Part shown: positions 23,575-36,475 of the stretch, piece after piece | How positions within the stretch are numbered: position 1 is the stretch's first letter | Layout: every line of letters starts with the position of its first letter | NCBI RefSeq assembly: GCF_947242115.1 | Contig: NC_074716.1 | Span: 19,598,090 to 19,662,089, forward strand | Length of the DNA: 64,000 bases | Direction of reading: 5' to 3' | From: Biomphalaria glabrata | Lineage: Eukaryota > Mollusca > Gastropoda > Planorbidae | Notes under the pieces: model-generated | The model's input: the letters and a program-made list of their open reading frames with translations, nothing else | Told to the model about the DNA's origin: nothing | Databases searched by the model: none | Program-made: the position numbers and the translations under genes

Positions 23575-26500
23575 TCAGTGTTTCTTTGTTTTGGAGGTGA
23601 ACTCTTTTTTAGATGATGTCTCAGTCTTTTTAGTGGGAACTGTTTTAGCTGGAATTTTTTTTGTACTGCTGCTTGCTGTTGCCTTTGGCTTGTGTAAACC
23701 TTCAGTGCTGGCTTTTGTCACTTTAATAAGGGGGTGAAGTTTAGGGGAACCATCAACTTTCTGTTTTACTTGCTGAAGATAAATAAAAACAAAAAGTTGA
23801 AGCATTTTTTTTATGTCAAAAGACATAATGAATATCATATTTCAAAAAAATTCAATATTTTATAAGCTCTTTATACAGTAACTTGTCCTTTTTTTTTTAA
23901 ATACAAAAGTGTAATATTTTTTTATGTACTGGTAACACAAATTTCACAAAGAATAGACTTTGTCTTTTAAGTATATTATCTTATCTTATAAATTACAGAC
24001 ATTACTGGAACTTCAAGAGAGATAATTATGTCCTATGCTTATCCATGTCTCAATCTTGTCACGCATGTTAATCATGCTAATCATCTGCTAAGTTGTTGGT
24101 TTTCATGGCTGATTCAGACAACCCAATCCGTACTCTAAAATGGCACTAGGGAAGAAAGGTATCCCAATAAGAAAATATCTATTACCCTAAACACTAAGTT
24201 TACAATTATTGAAACTATGAATATATTTTTTGGGACACCCAGTATAGCCTATATCAACATATTAATGAAATCCAGAAGTAAATGCAAACACAAGCTTGAA
24301 ATAGAGATTTGTATCTACGAATAGCTAAAGGAAGGGTTGACAAGCTAGGTTTTTTCAAATGCTTTTCTAAGCTTTCCCATTTGTAGCACAAAAATTGTAT
24401 CAATATAATCTATGTACATATAGTCTGGTGTTGGCAACAGTAAAGTTCAATTTAGTATCCATGACATTGTTTAGTTGAATGTAAAAACTGAGTATGTTTT
24501 TTTGTGTTTCCATCATGCTACTATGTGTGCCATCATTGGACTCAAACATTATTGCTCATATATTACCTTTATACTGCCGACTTTTTTGACAGGTTCAGAT
24601 TCAATTATTGCACTCGGTACTTCACCATCTGATGATGAACTGACTTCATTCTCCTTCTCCTGTCTCCTATACTCTTTCATTAGCTCTAAAACATTGCCAT
24701 GTTCTTTTTTCTTTCCCTGTGACAGAACATACTAAACACTGTGAGTTCTATTGGAAATGAAACATGACGCAAGGAATTGCAAGTGAAAGAGTTAATTATC
24801 TAAAAACAAAGTAAGAAAAATATTAACAATCGTTATATGGACATTTCAACCAATAATGTCTCCTCAAAATAAACTCAAATGTTATCCATCGGTGGGAAAA
24901 AACAAAAGGCAGGAGAAATAAGGGCAGACCACTGACAAGATGGCTCAAATATGTAGAGAAATGGAAAACTGTTGTAACAAGTCATGGGCTATAGCACCAC
25001 TTGGATGAATGAATGTGATGTATTGAATCAGATCATTTCATTATTCACAACAAAAACATCTGCTTAACACTTGTGGTACACTGACTTCAATAGCTTGAGC
25101 TATATGACATTTGTCACATTAATTTGATATACTTCATTAATTTTTGAGCATCTAGCTGTAAAGCCAACTATTATTGTACAAAGACACCAGTAACTCAGTA
25201 GCAATCAGGTATGAGGTACTAAAGCAGAACATAAGATAGACTATGAGAGAGAACCCACCTGATTATTGTACTAAGAGAGAATGGTAAGCACAATCCATGG
25301 GATGTATTTTTCTTTCTTCATATTTATAAAAAAAATTTAAATGACCTATTTTGGAAATTAAATTATCATGCTGTGCTTTTTTTTTTGGTCATATATAAAC
25401 AAATAAGCTAATTTCAGGATTCCCAATGAAAACAAAACCCTCAGATGTGTTAATAAAGATTTGTATAGGCTTTAAAATTTTATTACAGATTTTAAAATGA
25501 TTTGATGTAAAAGATAAAACATATTTTAAGATGCCTTTTAATTGTATTCTTTGAAAACAGTTCTAAAGGACTGAAGTGTTAAGAGAATGAAAATGATATG
25601 TAAGTGAAATAATAAAGTTAGTGTCAACCAATCAACGTGATCTAAGTGACAAACTATTTTACCGTGAACCATTCGTGATTAAGCACTTCTCCTGAGGACA
25701 ATCTATGTGCAGGGTCTCTGTTGAGCATGGACTGAAGTAAATCTTTTGCTGAAATGTCATGCTCAAATAAACAAAAGTGTTTGGTGAATCAAAGAACACA
25801 AAATAAACTAGGTGACTACTAATACACCTTTATGACTATTCAAGTATATATTGACAGTGGTCTTAAAAAATGTTGTCTGGTCATTTCTTTCCCAATCACT
25901 TCATCCACTGGTCATTTTATTCCCAATTAATTATTGTTTAAGTCATTGTGTAATGGTGCTGTTAAGGCATTGACTTTAAAAACTCATTTCATCTAATATA
26001 GAAATATGTTATTTATACTGCTGCTTGATATTTTTGACATTCTTTTAGTGTTTATAGTGTTCCCCCTTCTCATTTCATTCAAATGTTTAGTGCATAGAGC
26101 AGATCTTTAAAAAAAAAAAGAGAAACTAAGGAGAACAAAAATTAAATGGATGGGTTAAAGGGTTTGAAAGTTTGTTGCTAGGTAAAAACAAACTTAATTT
26201 TAGCTTTATGGAGAAATAACAATATATGTAAAAAATTAGTAAAATGCTAGTTATATTGTAAAGCTGAGTGTTTTTTTCAGTTATGTTGGTTCTATTTGAT
26301 GTAGGCGATGTCAATATTATCCTGCAAAGAAATAGGGGAGGGAAATCGGTAGAATATATTCTAGAGTGGACATTATCATCAAAGGCCAAGGTGCAAAAAA
26401 ATAGGGGAGGCAAATTAGTGGAAGATATCCTACAGAGGGCAATATTATCAAAGGCCAAGGCTTGACAAAATAGGGGAGGCAAATGGGTAGAATATATCCT

Positions 26501-27072
26501 ACAGAGGATGTTATCATCAAAGGCCAAGGTGTTGTGGAACTAGTGGAAATCTTTTCAGAGATAAGAATGATTAGAATAATTATGATCATGCTGCTGATAA
26601 CTTTACTCCTGATGGCCATCTTTCACTTTATCTTTATTGTTCAATGGTTCTTTCTTGAATATGGGCAGGCCTTTTCTAACTTGAGATAACATTGTATTTA
26701 TTTCAATAAACACTGACTTCACCCATCCTCTGGAGTCAATTTATATTGCTTATAGAAGTTTTGTTTTAATCCCAGTTAAAACATTTAAGTTGTAAATTGT
26801 GGTATAGGTCTTTTACTGATATCTGTGTATATTTTCTATCCATATTTCTACCTTAGTATGTACCATAAGTATGTATTTTGTTTAGCTGTCAAAGACAAAC
26901 TATGCAACACTGTGCAAGAGAATTACAAACATTGTACAGCAATACCAATCAATGGATCATTTTCTGTACCTACAATCACTGGCCTACCTTACATGAACAT
27001 ACAAAACATTTTTACATTAGTTCTATTTCTATAGATGTTGAATTTTTACATTTTTAATAGCATTAAATTGTA

Positions 27073-27125
<53 letters not shown>

Positions 27126-30100
27126 GAGGCGAATAGGTAGAATATATCCTACAGAGGACATCATCATCAAAGGCCAAGGTGTTGTGGAACTAGTGAAATA
27201 TATATATACATTGCTTTTTGTATAATAATAATAATTTTATTTATAAAGAGCTGTTAACAAACAAAATGTAGGCTCAATGCGCTGTAATAACATTACAAAC
27301 ACAAACACGACAGCTAAAATGACAATTAATCTAAAAAAGTTTTAAACAGATAGGTCTTAATGTTCTTAAAAGTGGTGTAGCATGTTGTCTGTCTGAGATC
27401 AATGGGGAGTGAGTTCCAAACCTTTGATCCATGCACTGAAAAAGCCAGCAGACCATAGCTTTTGAGTAGTGTGTATCACACTTTTTGTCATGTAAATAAA
27501 TATAAATATTTGAAATATTTTTAATTTCATAATTTTTACAATTAATATTTGTTGGATAAAAAGATTAGAGAATAAAATGACCAAGGATGAAATGGCAGGG
27601 GGGTTGAAGAGACCAGTATTCCAAACAAAAATGAGACTACTAATGATAACAAAAGAATTATGAAACTAACCAATAGAAACAATTATTTGGTGAAAAAGAT
27701 GTCTTTTTTTTTAGAGTTAAAAACAAAGTACTGAGACAGTGATACAGTGATTTGAATTATGAATAAATTGGAACGTTAAAAGAAAATTAGAAATAAAAAC
27801 TCTAATAAAACTCTAATAGCTCTAAATAATTGTACTTCTAGTATGTGCCTAAAGTTGTATTTGTTATCTCTAATGAAATAATGTTAGCAATGATCTTTTT
27901 TTAAATGTTCCTCTTTTTCAACTTTAACAAAATTATAAATTATTGCATTAAGTTTTTTCACCAAGAGAAATTTTTTTTTAGCCATTTTCACATTTACTTC
28001 CTTGAAAAATGAAAAAAGTCTTTTGATGATATTGTACAACCAAAGATAAATATGAAATATCGTTTAGTACTTTTAAATTTTGAAGTGAGAATTTTCTCAC
28101 AAAATACATTAATTTTTTAAATATCAATTTTGCTGTCTGGTACTTTGTCAACCAAATTAAATTAATTAAAATTCATTAAGAACACCATCTAACCAAACCT
28201 TATAAAAAAAAACTTGAAACATTTGTTTGAAAAAAGAATTATTATCATTTTGGTTCCCTAACACAAGGCAAAAGACACACTTTTCTAGCTCAAGAAAAAT
28301 GTTTTTGACAAACATGTCCGCAAGTCAAACAAAAGAACAAGAATTAACTACATTAATTAACATGTTATATTGAATCTTTTACTTCTAGAAGTTATTACAA
28401 TTCTATCTTGTACTTAAAGTTGAAACTAAACACTAGGTTTATATAAGGTATTTACTATGAGTAAAGAGTTTAGAGAAAACCCTTGAATGCGGAAAACAAA
28501 ATTCAAATTTTTTAATTCAAATCTTCACCAAAAACAACAACATATCTACACATGAAAAAAGAATATAATTTTGTTAGCCGATCATATTAATGATATTGTG
28601 GCCACACTGTTAAGCTAATTACAATAGCAAACCTTGTTTACTAACTTCCTTCCACTGAGGTTCAGCAAAAATCGGACCATTTTTCGATATGGATTCATTC
28701 AGTTCATTATCTTTTGGATATTGTGTAAGCCTAAAGGAAAGGTGATACTGGTCAACAGTAATAAATAATAGTTAAAAAACCAATTTAGCAAACTTTTAAG
28801 AACAACAAATAAGTACTTTTACGAATTTAAAGTCCCATTATCAACTAAAAATAATTGATTAAAATTTAAAATGAAAAAATAAACAAAGATAAATAATTTT
28901 TGTTGCAAATTTTGTACTGAAAAATGATGTAATATATAAAATGTCTGATATTATAAGATAATGAAAGTCAAGAACTCTCTGTTAACTGATAGTTAATATA
29001 TATTGTGTTTATCTATAAATATTTATGGAAAAGACAATGATATTACTTACATATAATACATAATGATTCCCATAGCCCAAACATCTACAGGGTAAGAGTA
29101 AGTGGAATTCATTTCAGGGGCTGTAAACAAAAATTACATTTGTACATTTCTTGCAGTCAAAACAATACAGATAGTTTCTATGTGGCTTATTTTAGAAATG
29201 ATATTCTTTGAAGATAATCATTTCAACTGTAGGGAATATTTATTGAATGGACCTTAACATTTTATTTCTATACAGAGAGAAAGTTGTTCTTTTTTAATAT
29301 TTCACATACTTTGAGCAACAGTGTTTGAGAGGTTTCTTCAGGGTTGAGATTATCACATCTTAATCAAAACCTCCTGCAAGATTAGGGGGAGGGGCATGCA
29401 GCATTGGAACCTGGGACAATCAAGATGAAAGTCCAAAGTGCATATCACTGGAGCTAGTAATTTATGACCAGCTTAATGGACAGCTGCTCTTTGATTGATA
29501 TATTAGGATACATATCAGCTAGCTAATTGTGATCAAACCCTTGGAATTTTAAAAGATCATGCTCGCCCTATAACCGAATCATAATAATACAATATTTTAG
29601 TTAAAACAAAAAGGTTATACAAATTCTAACTGGCATTTTGATTAGAGGATTACTTTAATTATGAACTATCATATTATTTGACATAGATGTCTACATGCTA
29701 ATACAGATGTAGCTTATGGTATTAAAATGGTCTGATACATTATGCAATACATAATTTACTTAGCCATAAAGTCATAGAGTTTTACCACCTAAATCTGATA
29801 CATAAATATTCATCAGTAACAGTTACAGCCCTTGAGAATTGTTCAGAGAAGAAAAAACTTTTTTTGTTACAATAACACACCTAACGAAGAACTACTTTGT
29901 CATCAATTTTTATAATGTTTCTGGTGTTCCAGATCTCTCTTGTGTTTGTATAAGAGATGATTGATTTACACTATAAGATTTAGTTTTTTTTTAATCTAAT
30001 ATTTAGACTTCGATGTTGTATGTACAACTTCATTTAGACCTATTATGTTAAGTTTATGCCCAAATGTAATTATGTTTTATGTTTGCCTTTGGGAGGTCTT

Positions 30101-33100
30101 TAGTGTATAATAAACAGATTTAAATCGGCCTACGAGTTGCCTTCGTCATTTCATTTCTTCTGTGCCAAACCCACCATAGAAACTTAGTAGCACGAGTTGG
30201 GTCAGGAAGAGATACAATAGGGCCTACGGTTGGATCATATGAAGTCTCCCAATAGTAAAGTAAAGTTTCCCTTTCAAACAATGGTCTAATACAATGGTCT
30301 AATACATTTAGCAAAAACTTTTAATGCTATATTTTTTAAACTTAAAGATTAGGTATTTTTTTTAGATACACAGCTTAGGAACAAATGTCTGTTATTACTA
30401 TAGAGCTTTAAAAATAGTGGTTAAAAAGAAACAGAAATGTATTTAAGATGATTTTTTACCTTAAAAATATAATACTGAATATGAGGTATGTAAATACATT
30501 TGGGGCTGAACATGAATAGATTTATTTTGTATTAATTCCTGAAGTATAATTATTTTATTGTTTTTTTCTTTCACTCTGAATAAAAAACTTTTTTTTTTTT
30601 TATTTGCAAGGTTTAATTAAAAAAATATAAATAAATTTTGAAGTGTCCCATTTACCCATGTAAGAAGGTGTACCACAATACTGCTCCTGCATATTTTCAA
30701 AAGAATTGTACGTCTGCTGTGTAGATAAACCAAAATCTGAGACCTATTTTAAATAAAAAAGCATCAATGTTATTACTTGTCCTACAAAGTAATTTAATTG
30801 TTTAAAAATGTATGTCTATTATTCAGTGTATTTGAAAGGATAAAACTTATACATTTTATAAAAAAAGAACAACTTCATGTAACCTTATTAAGTTTCTTTC
30901 AGTCAATACATACAGGGACTGATGTAAGGATAAAAACACTTTCACCACGCAATCAGCTGAGCCTAAATAATAATAATGGCTATTTCTTCCATATCCGAAG
31001 ATTAAGGATTAGTGCATAGTTTCACATGACTAAGCCTAAATATGCACTTCACAAATAACATATTGTTTATTATAAGAAAGCTCACTATAATAAACCTAGA
31101 TTGTCTTACTACTGCAGTAAAATTAGAAATATGAATTATTTCTTCATCTTATTGCATTAATCATTAGATGTTTAATATAAAATTGAGCTAATTACTCAAA
31201 TTATGAATCAGGGCAAACATACACCAATAAAGTGCTTTACAAACAAAATGAGGACAATTTTTTAGTAGCAGTTTAGTTAAGATTTTTAAACATTTATAGA
31301 AAAAAAAAAGAGTATTCAAAAGATTCAGATTTCACAATAATTTGTGTGATAAAATTAAAAAAAAAAACAAAAAAAACAATTATTTTGACAATTATGCAAC
31401 TGTACAAAGTTTATAGATAAAACAACATTTGTAAGCCTTTTTTCCTTTCTAGTAGATATATAAGTACCCTCCCCCTTTTAGCCCCACCTTTGACTAATTT
31501 ATACATATATACATACATACTTGTCTTTTTTATAAGGTTTGTCCTATAGTGCTGAAATATCTTTCATGTTTTTCTCAGCAGAATTATGAGAACCTTATGT
31601 GCACATTAGCAAATTTGAAAAGTAATCAAGAAAATTTAAATTGGATACCTTAACTTTTATATCTTTCCTGTCTGTGAATTCTTCTGCTATCAAAATATTT
31701 TCTAGTTTTAAATCTCTGTGCATGATACCTGAAATATAACATCAAACAAATTTAACTCATTTAAACAATGCATAGAGATTTTGATGGATATAAGTTTTTA
31801 GAGTACTAATCTCTTTCCTAACCTTGCTGGTGTAAATATTTGATGGCTTCAGCTAGACTGGACATTACAACTTTAGCATCTCCTTCTTTGAAGGCTCCTT
31901 CGCGTTTGAGCACATTGGCTAAGTCACCTCCCTTACATAGCTCCATGATCAAATACATCTTCTAATAAGAGAAACAAATGAACATGCTTTACTAAGAAAT
32001 CTAATTGAAGATCTCAACATAAGAAATGTTTATATGATATTCTTACTCTTTATATAAAAATAAAACTGAAAATATTTTTTAAAAGCGAAGAATTCAGAAT
32101 AACTCAACTACCTTCCCATATTTAACACAGGCTTTACTGATTAGGCACTAAAAATGCATTACACACAAATAATGATACAATTTTAATGAGTGTGAATGAC
32201 TGATGCTATAAACTTTGCATTCTAATGATTAAAAAAAATAGTTTTTTTTTTCTAATCAACATATGGTACTATGCACAGTTGTAGGATAATAAAGTTTTCC
32301 TTTTTTAGACAAAATGAAGCTGCTCTTCTTGAGGTATAGCATGGTCTAATAATAAGTATACAAAGAAACAAGAGGAAAGTAGACCAGATTTGTTATCAAT
32401 ATGCTACATGTTTATATCCTCTTTTAAATCATTCCTTCAATTTCCTCCAATGCAAAAATCATTTAAATGCCCTATTTACCTTTTCCAAAAACAAACTGTC
32501 TGAGAACTTACAGATAAACAATAGTTTTGTATGCTAAAAGCTCAAAACTTTCCTCTATTTCAAATTTTATATTTTTAAGGTTAAGACTCTCCCATAGACC
32601 ACCTCTTTATTTTGTACCATCATAGATTTAAGAAAAAAAATGTATTTCAGTTTGACAAAATTGGGTGTAACAGGCAAAATATACAAATTTTTGCAATTTC
32701 TTGAAGGATCATTAAGAAAACATGTATTATAAAATAGAAGAGGAACATTCCAAAAGTCCTTTTTCTTAATGATATTGTTTAAAAAAAATTAACTAGCAAG
32801 TTATTGTTTTTATTTCATCACTTAACACAATTAGTTGAATAAAAGTACATTTGTTTCAAATGTATAGGATGGATGACCTACTCAGCATGTATAGGATGGG
32901 TGATAAGCATGTATAGTATAGGTGACCTATTCAGCATGCATAGGATGGGTGACCTACTCAGCATGTGTAGGATGGGTGACCTACTCAGCATGTGTAGGAT
33001 GGGTGACCTACTCAGCATGTATAGGATGGGTGACCTACTAGCATGTATAGGATGGGTGACCTACTAGCATGTATAGGATGGGTGACCTAATCAGTATGTG

Positions 33101-35401
33101 TAGGATGGGTGACCTACTCAGCATGTGTAGGATGGGTGACCTACTAGCATGTATAGGATGGGTGACCTACTAGCATGTATAGGATGGGTGACCTATTAAG
33201 CATGTATAGGATGGGTGACCTACTAAGCATGTATAGGATGGGTGACCTACTCAGTATGTATAGGATGGGTGACCTACTCAGCACTGCTGAACTATTGAGT
33301 AAGAAATTGTAGGATCAATACAAAATAATAAAACAAATGTTGGACTTGTGGCTGAGTAGCATTAATCAAAGTGAGGTGGCTCCAGTTTGAATCCCAAGGC
33401 AGACTATGAATTTTGTGTTCGAGATTTGACTCAAGCTGAGTCTTGTTTGTTGAGCAGCACAGAACTCTTCAACCCCAAATGTTTACATTGAACCAAAGCA
33501 CAGCACTGAGACTGTTATAGGAGCATGGAAGATGCACTATATAAAGGAAAAAAAATATATCAAGGTAATAAATATCTAAAAGTTATGAAATCTTACCTTA
33601 GAAGATTCAATTACTTCCCTTAAATGAATGATATTTTTATGATCAACTTTTTTGAAGATTGTTACTTCTTTTTCCAGCTGCCTTAAGCCTGAACTACCAG
33701 CCTAAAATAAATAGTATTAGTAACAATGTTACACAATTATTATCAAATTGTTAAGACATCTGCTATGGTTAGCATTTTTATTAACATATATTACTCAATA
33801 ACTTTAAAAGTTTATAACAAAGTTAAGAGTTATAAGATTGTAAAAGTAAAAAAAGAGAAGGAGCATAATAATAATGAGACAGAGCAGCCTAGAAAGATAC
33901 AGTAGGTTGAGGATGACCAACCTAATCAACTATTTACTATTACTATTATTAATTTATTCTTACGTTTACTAGTGTACATTAATTATCTGTAGTTAAGTTC
34001 ACTCTAGTAAAAGAACAATGCCAAACAAACTTGACAGTATCAATTTCCTTCCCCGAAAAGAGCAATCTACAATCCCACAACAAAGAACAGGACACACAGC
34101 TTTAAATTTTCACCTTAACAGAATAAAACCCAGACACCAACTTCTCTGTGGACACTGTGCCCACCCTTATGAAACTGTGAATCATATCCCATTTGATGTC
34201 CCATTTTAATCCACCTTGGGCAAACCCTACTACCACTACAGTCCAGCATAGCCAACACTCTGATTAGTAGTGCTGCACTGATTGCAAAAGAGCCTACAGC
34301 TGAAGAGCTACGAGCTGGCTAGAAGAAGAATGCCATTTGAATAGTCTGCTTGAGCACTTGGATCTAGCCCACATGGAATATTTGAAGCTTTATTAAATAT
34401 ATATATATATTTAAATAAAAACAGTAAATTGGGCTTTTTGGATGGTTGAACTAAGAAAAGACTGGGTATAATTTTCACCTGGATGAATCGCTTGTATAAA
34501 TTTATCTTTTTCGTGCTCCCTCCCCTCAAAAATGTTGATATATATGTTGCTAAATAATGTATTGCCTAAATATATATGATTCAACAGTGTTGCTATTTAT
34601 ATTATGTATGTCATAAAAAGAAAAGTAAAAAATAAAATAATTTAAATTTAAACTGCATTCAGTTCTATCAAGGCTGAAGAATTTAATCATTACTACTCTA
34701 CTTGGAAGTTCATATTTATTTATTACTGTCCCAATCAATGCCAGTGCCCATGAAACACTTATCTCAGTTAATTTTCCCTCCAAAGCTCAAACGCACTTGT
34801 CATTTAAAATTAAGTAACCTATATTGAATCATTCAAAAACATTAAAATATGTACACTATAAATCAAAGCAAAATAATTTGCTGTATTTATAAATTAGTGA
34901 AAAAAAAAAAAGAACAAATTTGTTAAAATCTGTGGTGCTGTTAGTTTTGACAGAAATTTTTTTTTCTGACTAATTGTTACTCATGAAAAGAAAATGTTTT
35001 ATTCTGAGAACTAAATATTATCATATATTTATGATACAAATACAGGAAGATCATTTCTTATAATATACAATGAATTCTTTAAAGAAAGAAAAACTAACTT
35101 TTTCTTTGACTATTTCCTTGATAGCAACAGTTTCATTTGTGCCCTTCTGCTGAGCCTTGTATACTTTTCCAAAAGAACCCTCACCGATGATATCCTCTTC
35201 ATTATAAATATATTCAATATGCACATCTTCATCTTCCATACGAGTGTGAATAACATTTCGATCTGAACTGTTCCTGCGATGTATTTTGATACGCTGAGAG
35301 CTTGTTGAACAAGTATTAATCACACCATTGTTACTGCCTACAGAGGATGTTGATATATTAGAGATGCTGACATCCACCCTGTCACTAGAAACTACAGACA
35401 T
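23575..35401 (-). CDS. STK33: STK33-like serine/threonine protein kinase, 10 coding exons, complete
   Basis: Coding exons, 5' to 3' on the minus strand: 35401-35099, 33701-33597, 31961-31823, 31728-31655, 30743-30656, 29120-29051, 28730-28633, 25748-25663, 24716-24567 and 23772-23575. All junctions are GT-AG and phases agree; 1311 nt encode 436 residues (human STK33 is 514). Landmarks are the glycine loop IIGEGSFGKV (71-80), VAIK Lys95, helix-C Glu113, HRDLKLEN (186-193), DFG (210-212), APE (237-239), then subdomain IX VDVWAMGIIMY and NRDPAHRLSSGEVLNHEWF. After the kinase domain, VLELMKEYRRQEKENE parallels the STK33 VLEMMKEW region, and the tail is Lys/Ser/Thr-rich. The start is the first ATG after an in-frame TAG. 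All catalytic residues are present, so an active CaMK-group kinase is expected. STK33 in mammals is expressed strongly in testis; the role here is not shown. Confidence 0.93.
26316..26540. repeat. About 70-bp tandem repeat, three copies, in a kinase-gene intron
   Basis: Three imperfect units share AAATAGGGGAGG, GAATATATCCTACAGAGG and TTATCATCAAAGGCCAAGG. A fourth copy lies alone at 27121-27200 right after a (TA)n tract, so the unit is also dispersed. Confidence 0.8.
27078..27200. repeat. (TA)n tract plus one copy of the 26.3-kb repeat unit
   Basis: TA units at 27078-27122 are followed by TAGGGGAGGCGAATAGGTAG and the rest of the unit through GTTGTGGAACTAGTG, which matches the end of the array at 26521-26545. 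Confidence 0.8.
27225..27480. repeat. Dispersed repeat, family not identified
   Basis: Starts with (ATA)n, then TTTATTTATAAAGAGCTGTT, TAGGCTCAATGCGCTGTAA, and later AGTGAGTTCCAAACCTTTGA. I recall similar text as a common mollusc repeat, but the family name is unknown to me. Confidence 0.45.
29330..29470 (-). repeat. SINE-like repeat in a kinase-gene intron
   Basis: Contains GGAACCTGGGACAATC, which as its reverse complement lacks a perfect B box, and a block ending GTGCATATCACTGG that resembles tRNA-derived SINE heads in molluscs. No clear tail or target duplication is visible. Confidence 0.35.
32861..33283. repeat. 25-27-bp minisatellite, about 16 copies, in a kinase-gene intron
   Basis: The unit is GTATAGGATGGGTGACCTAC followed by TCAGCAT or TAGCAT, with variants TGTATAGG/TGTGTAGG and two length classes. 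It lies in the intron between coding exons 2 and 3. The frame through it is an artefact. Confidence 0.95.
33325..33560 (+). repeat. tRNA-related SINE-like repeat
   Basis: TTGTGGCTGAGTAGC followed about 30 bp later by CCAGTTTGAATCCCAAGG resembles a degenerate A box and B box (GGTTCRAATCC type). It ends near GCACTATATAAAGGAAAAAAAA with an A-rich tail. No target duplication was identified. Confidence 0.5.
34017..34335 (+). mobile_element. Third, 5'-truncated copy of the RNase H LINE
   Basis: 34024-34329 matches 7105-7455 of the outer LINE (AACTTGACAGTATCAATTTCC, GAGCAATCTACAATC, GAAACTGTGAATCATAT) with internal gaps, and ends CTGGCTAGAAGAAGAA. The 7-bp AATGCCA flanks it at 34017-34023 and 34329-34335, a likely target-site duplication. 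It lies in an intron of the kinase gene. Confidence 0.75.
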
Positions 35402-35574
35402 ATTGCTGGATAGGTGCACAGCAGACAGACAAAACTATTGATGCAATAATGTCACATCTGTCAGAAAGATAGAAGAAACAAAAAAAAAATACTTTAAAAA
35501 ATAAAAACAAGCTTATATTAAGTGTAATTGTATCAAAAAGTTTGGAACTGTCACATGATTAAATTTTAATAGAT

Positions 35575-36062
35575 CTAGACTAACAATAATATATCTGTGT
35601 GATTATAACTATTTTTACCAATTGTTTTTGTTTAGCGCAATTTCATGCTTTTAGCTTTCTCAATGCACTATGATCCTATCACTTGTCTGGACCAGTTGGA
35701 AAATAAAGGGGGGTATCTGGGTGAATGTTACTGTGATCACTTTTTACATGCATTAAAAAAAAATGTTGATCATCTTGCATTTGAACTCAGGGCTCAAGCC
35801 TAACCAACTTATATCTGCAATTTTTTCCATTGCTTGATAACAAACAAAATAATTAATTACCAATAGTTAATTAACTTACTGGTTTATTTTTTTTTATTGA
35901 TTCTTGATTTGTCAAATACAAGAAATAATTGTGCCGAATTTCAACTTAATCCAAGATTGGGTATCAGAGAAATAACATGTACAAACTTTTTACCAGATAG
36001 ACAGACAGGCAGACACACAGACAGAGTGAGTTGCTATAAGCTTTGTAAAAAAGGTACTTTTT
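35575..36062 (+). repeat. Dispersed repeat (copy B), single-copy form
   Basis: Same family as 20303-22190 and 48535-48990. It begins near AACTATTTTTACCAATTG, carries ATCACTTGTCTGGACCAGTT, TTGATTCTTGATTTGTC and AGACAGACAGGCAGACACAC, and ends TTGCTATAAGCTTTGTAAAA. It lies just upstream of the kinase start codon, in the gene's probable 5' flank. Confidence 0.7.
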
Positions 36063-36235
36063 AAGACTGTTACAATATTTATATATATATATAATAGGCA
36101 GTATTTAATTTTTTTTTGCATACAGAAAACTAATTATGGGTTACATTTTGTGTTGTTTTTTTTTAACTTAATCTATGAAAAGTGATTTATTTGCTTCCTA
36201 TATTATTGTAAATGAAATAATCCTTGTTAAAAATT

Positions 36236-36475
36236 TAGCAAAGTTTAGTTTCCCTTTCAGACCTTGTGATCTTTGGGGCAGATGATGTAAAGGTTATCTA
36301 TTTCTTTGGTCTACGGTCAGCGAGGGTGTCATGTGGCCAGCGCAAAAACCAAGTGCCTTTACTTTTCCCCAACTATTGTCAGGTGTGTGGACTCCAAGGT
36401 GCCTAAAGATTCTTAAAATAAAAATCCCAGTATTCACCAGGATTCGAGCCCAGGACCCTCCGGTTCAGTAGTGGC
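36236..36475 (-). repeat. tRNA-derived SINE, reverse orientation
   Basis: On the minus strand it starts GAACCGGAGGGTCCTGGGCT and continues CGAATCCTGGTGAATACTGG, giving a B-box-like GGCTCGAATCCTGG. Plus-strand blocks CAGACCTTGTGATCTTTGGG, GATGATGTAAAGGTTATCT and GTGTCATGTGGCCAGCGCAA are phrases I recall from a SINE very common in gastropods. It is nearly complete and moderately diverged. Confidence 0.65.

Noticed and set aside
23575-23838. Upstream extension of the last kinase exon to 23838
   Set aside because: The acceptor CTTCAG at 23773-23778 and the phase from the previous exon place the exon start at 23772; the upstream residues are intron.
24880-24985. Possible LINE tail (GRPLTRWLKYVEKW reading)
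   Set aside because: Only one short motif on the plus strand, not enough to call an element.
30000-30300. Possible LTR end or tRNA primer-like sequence near 30120-30180
   Set aside because: AATAAAC followed by a GC-richer stretch is suggestive, but no matching second end or internal part is visible.
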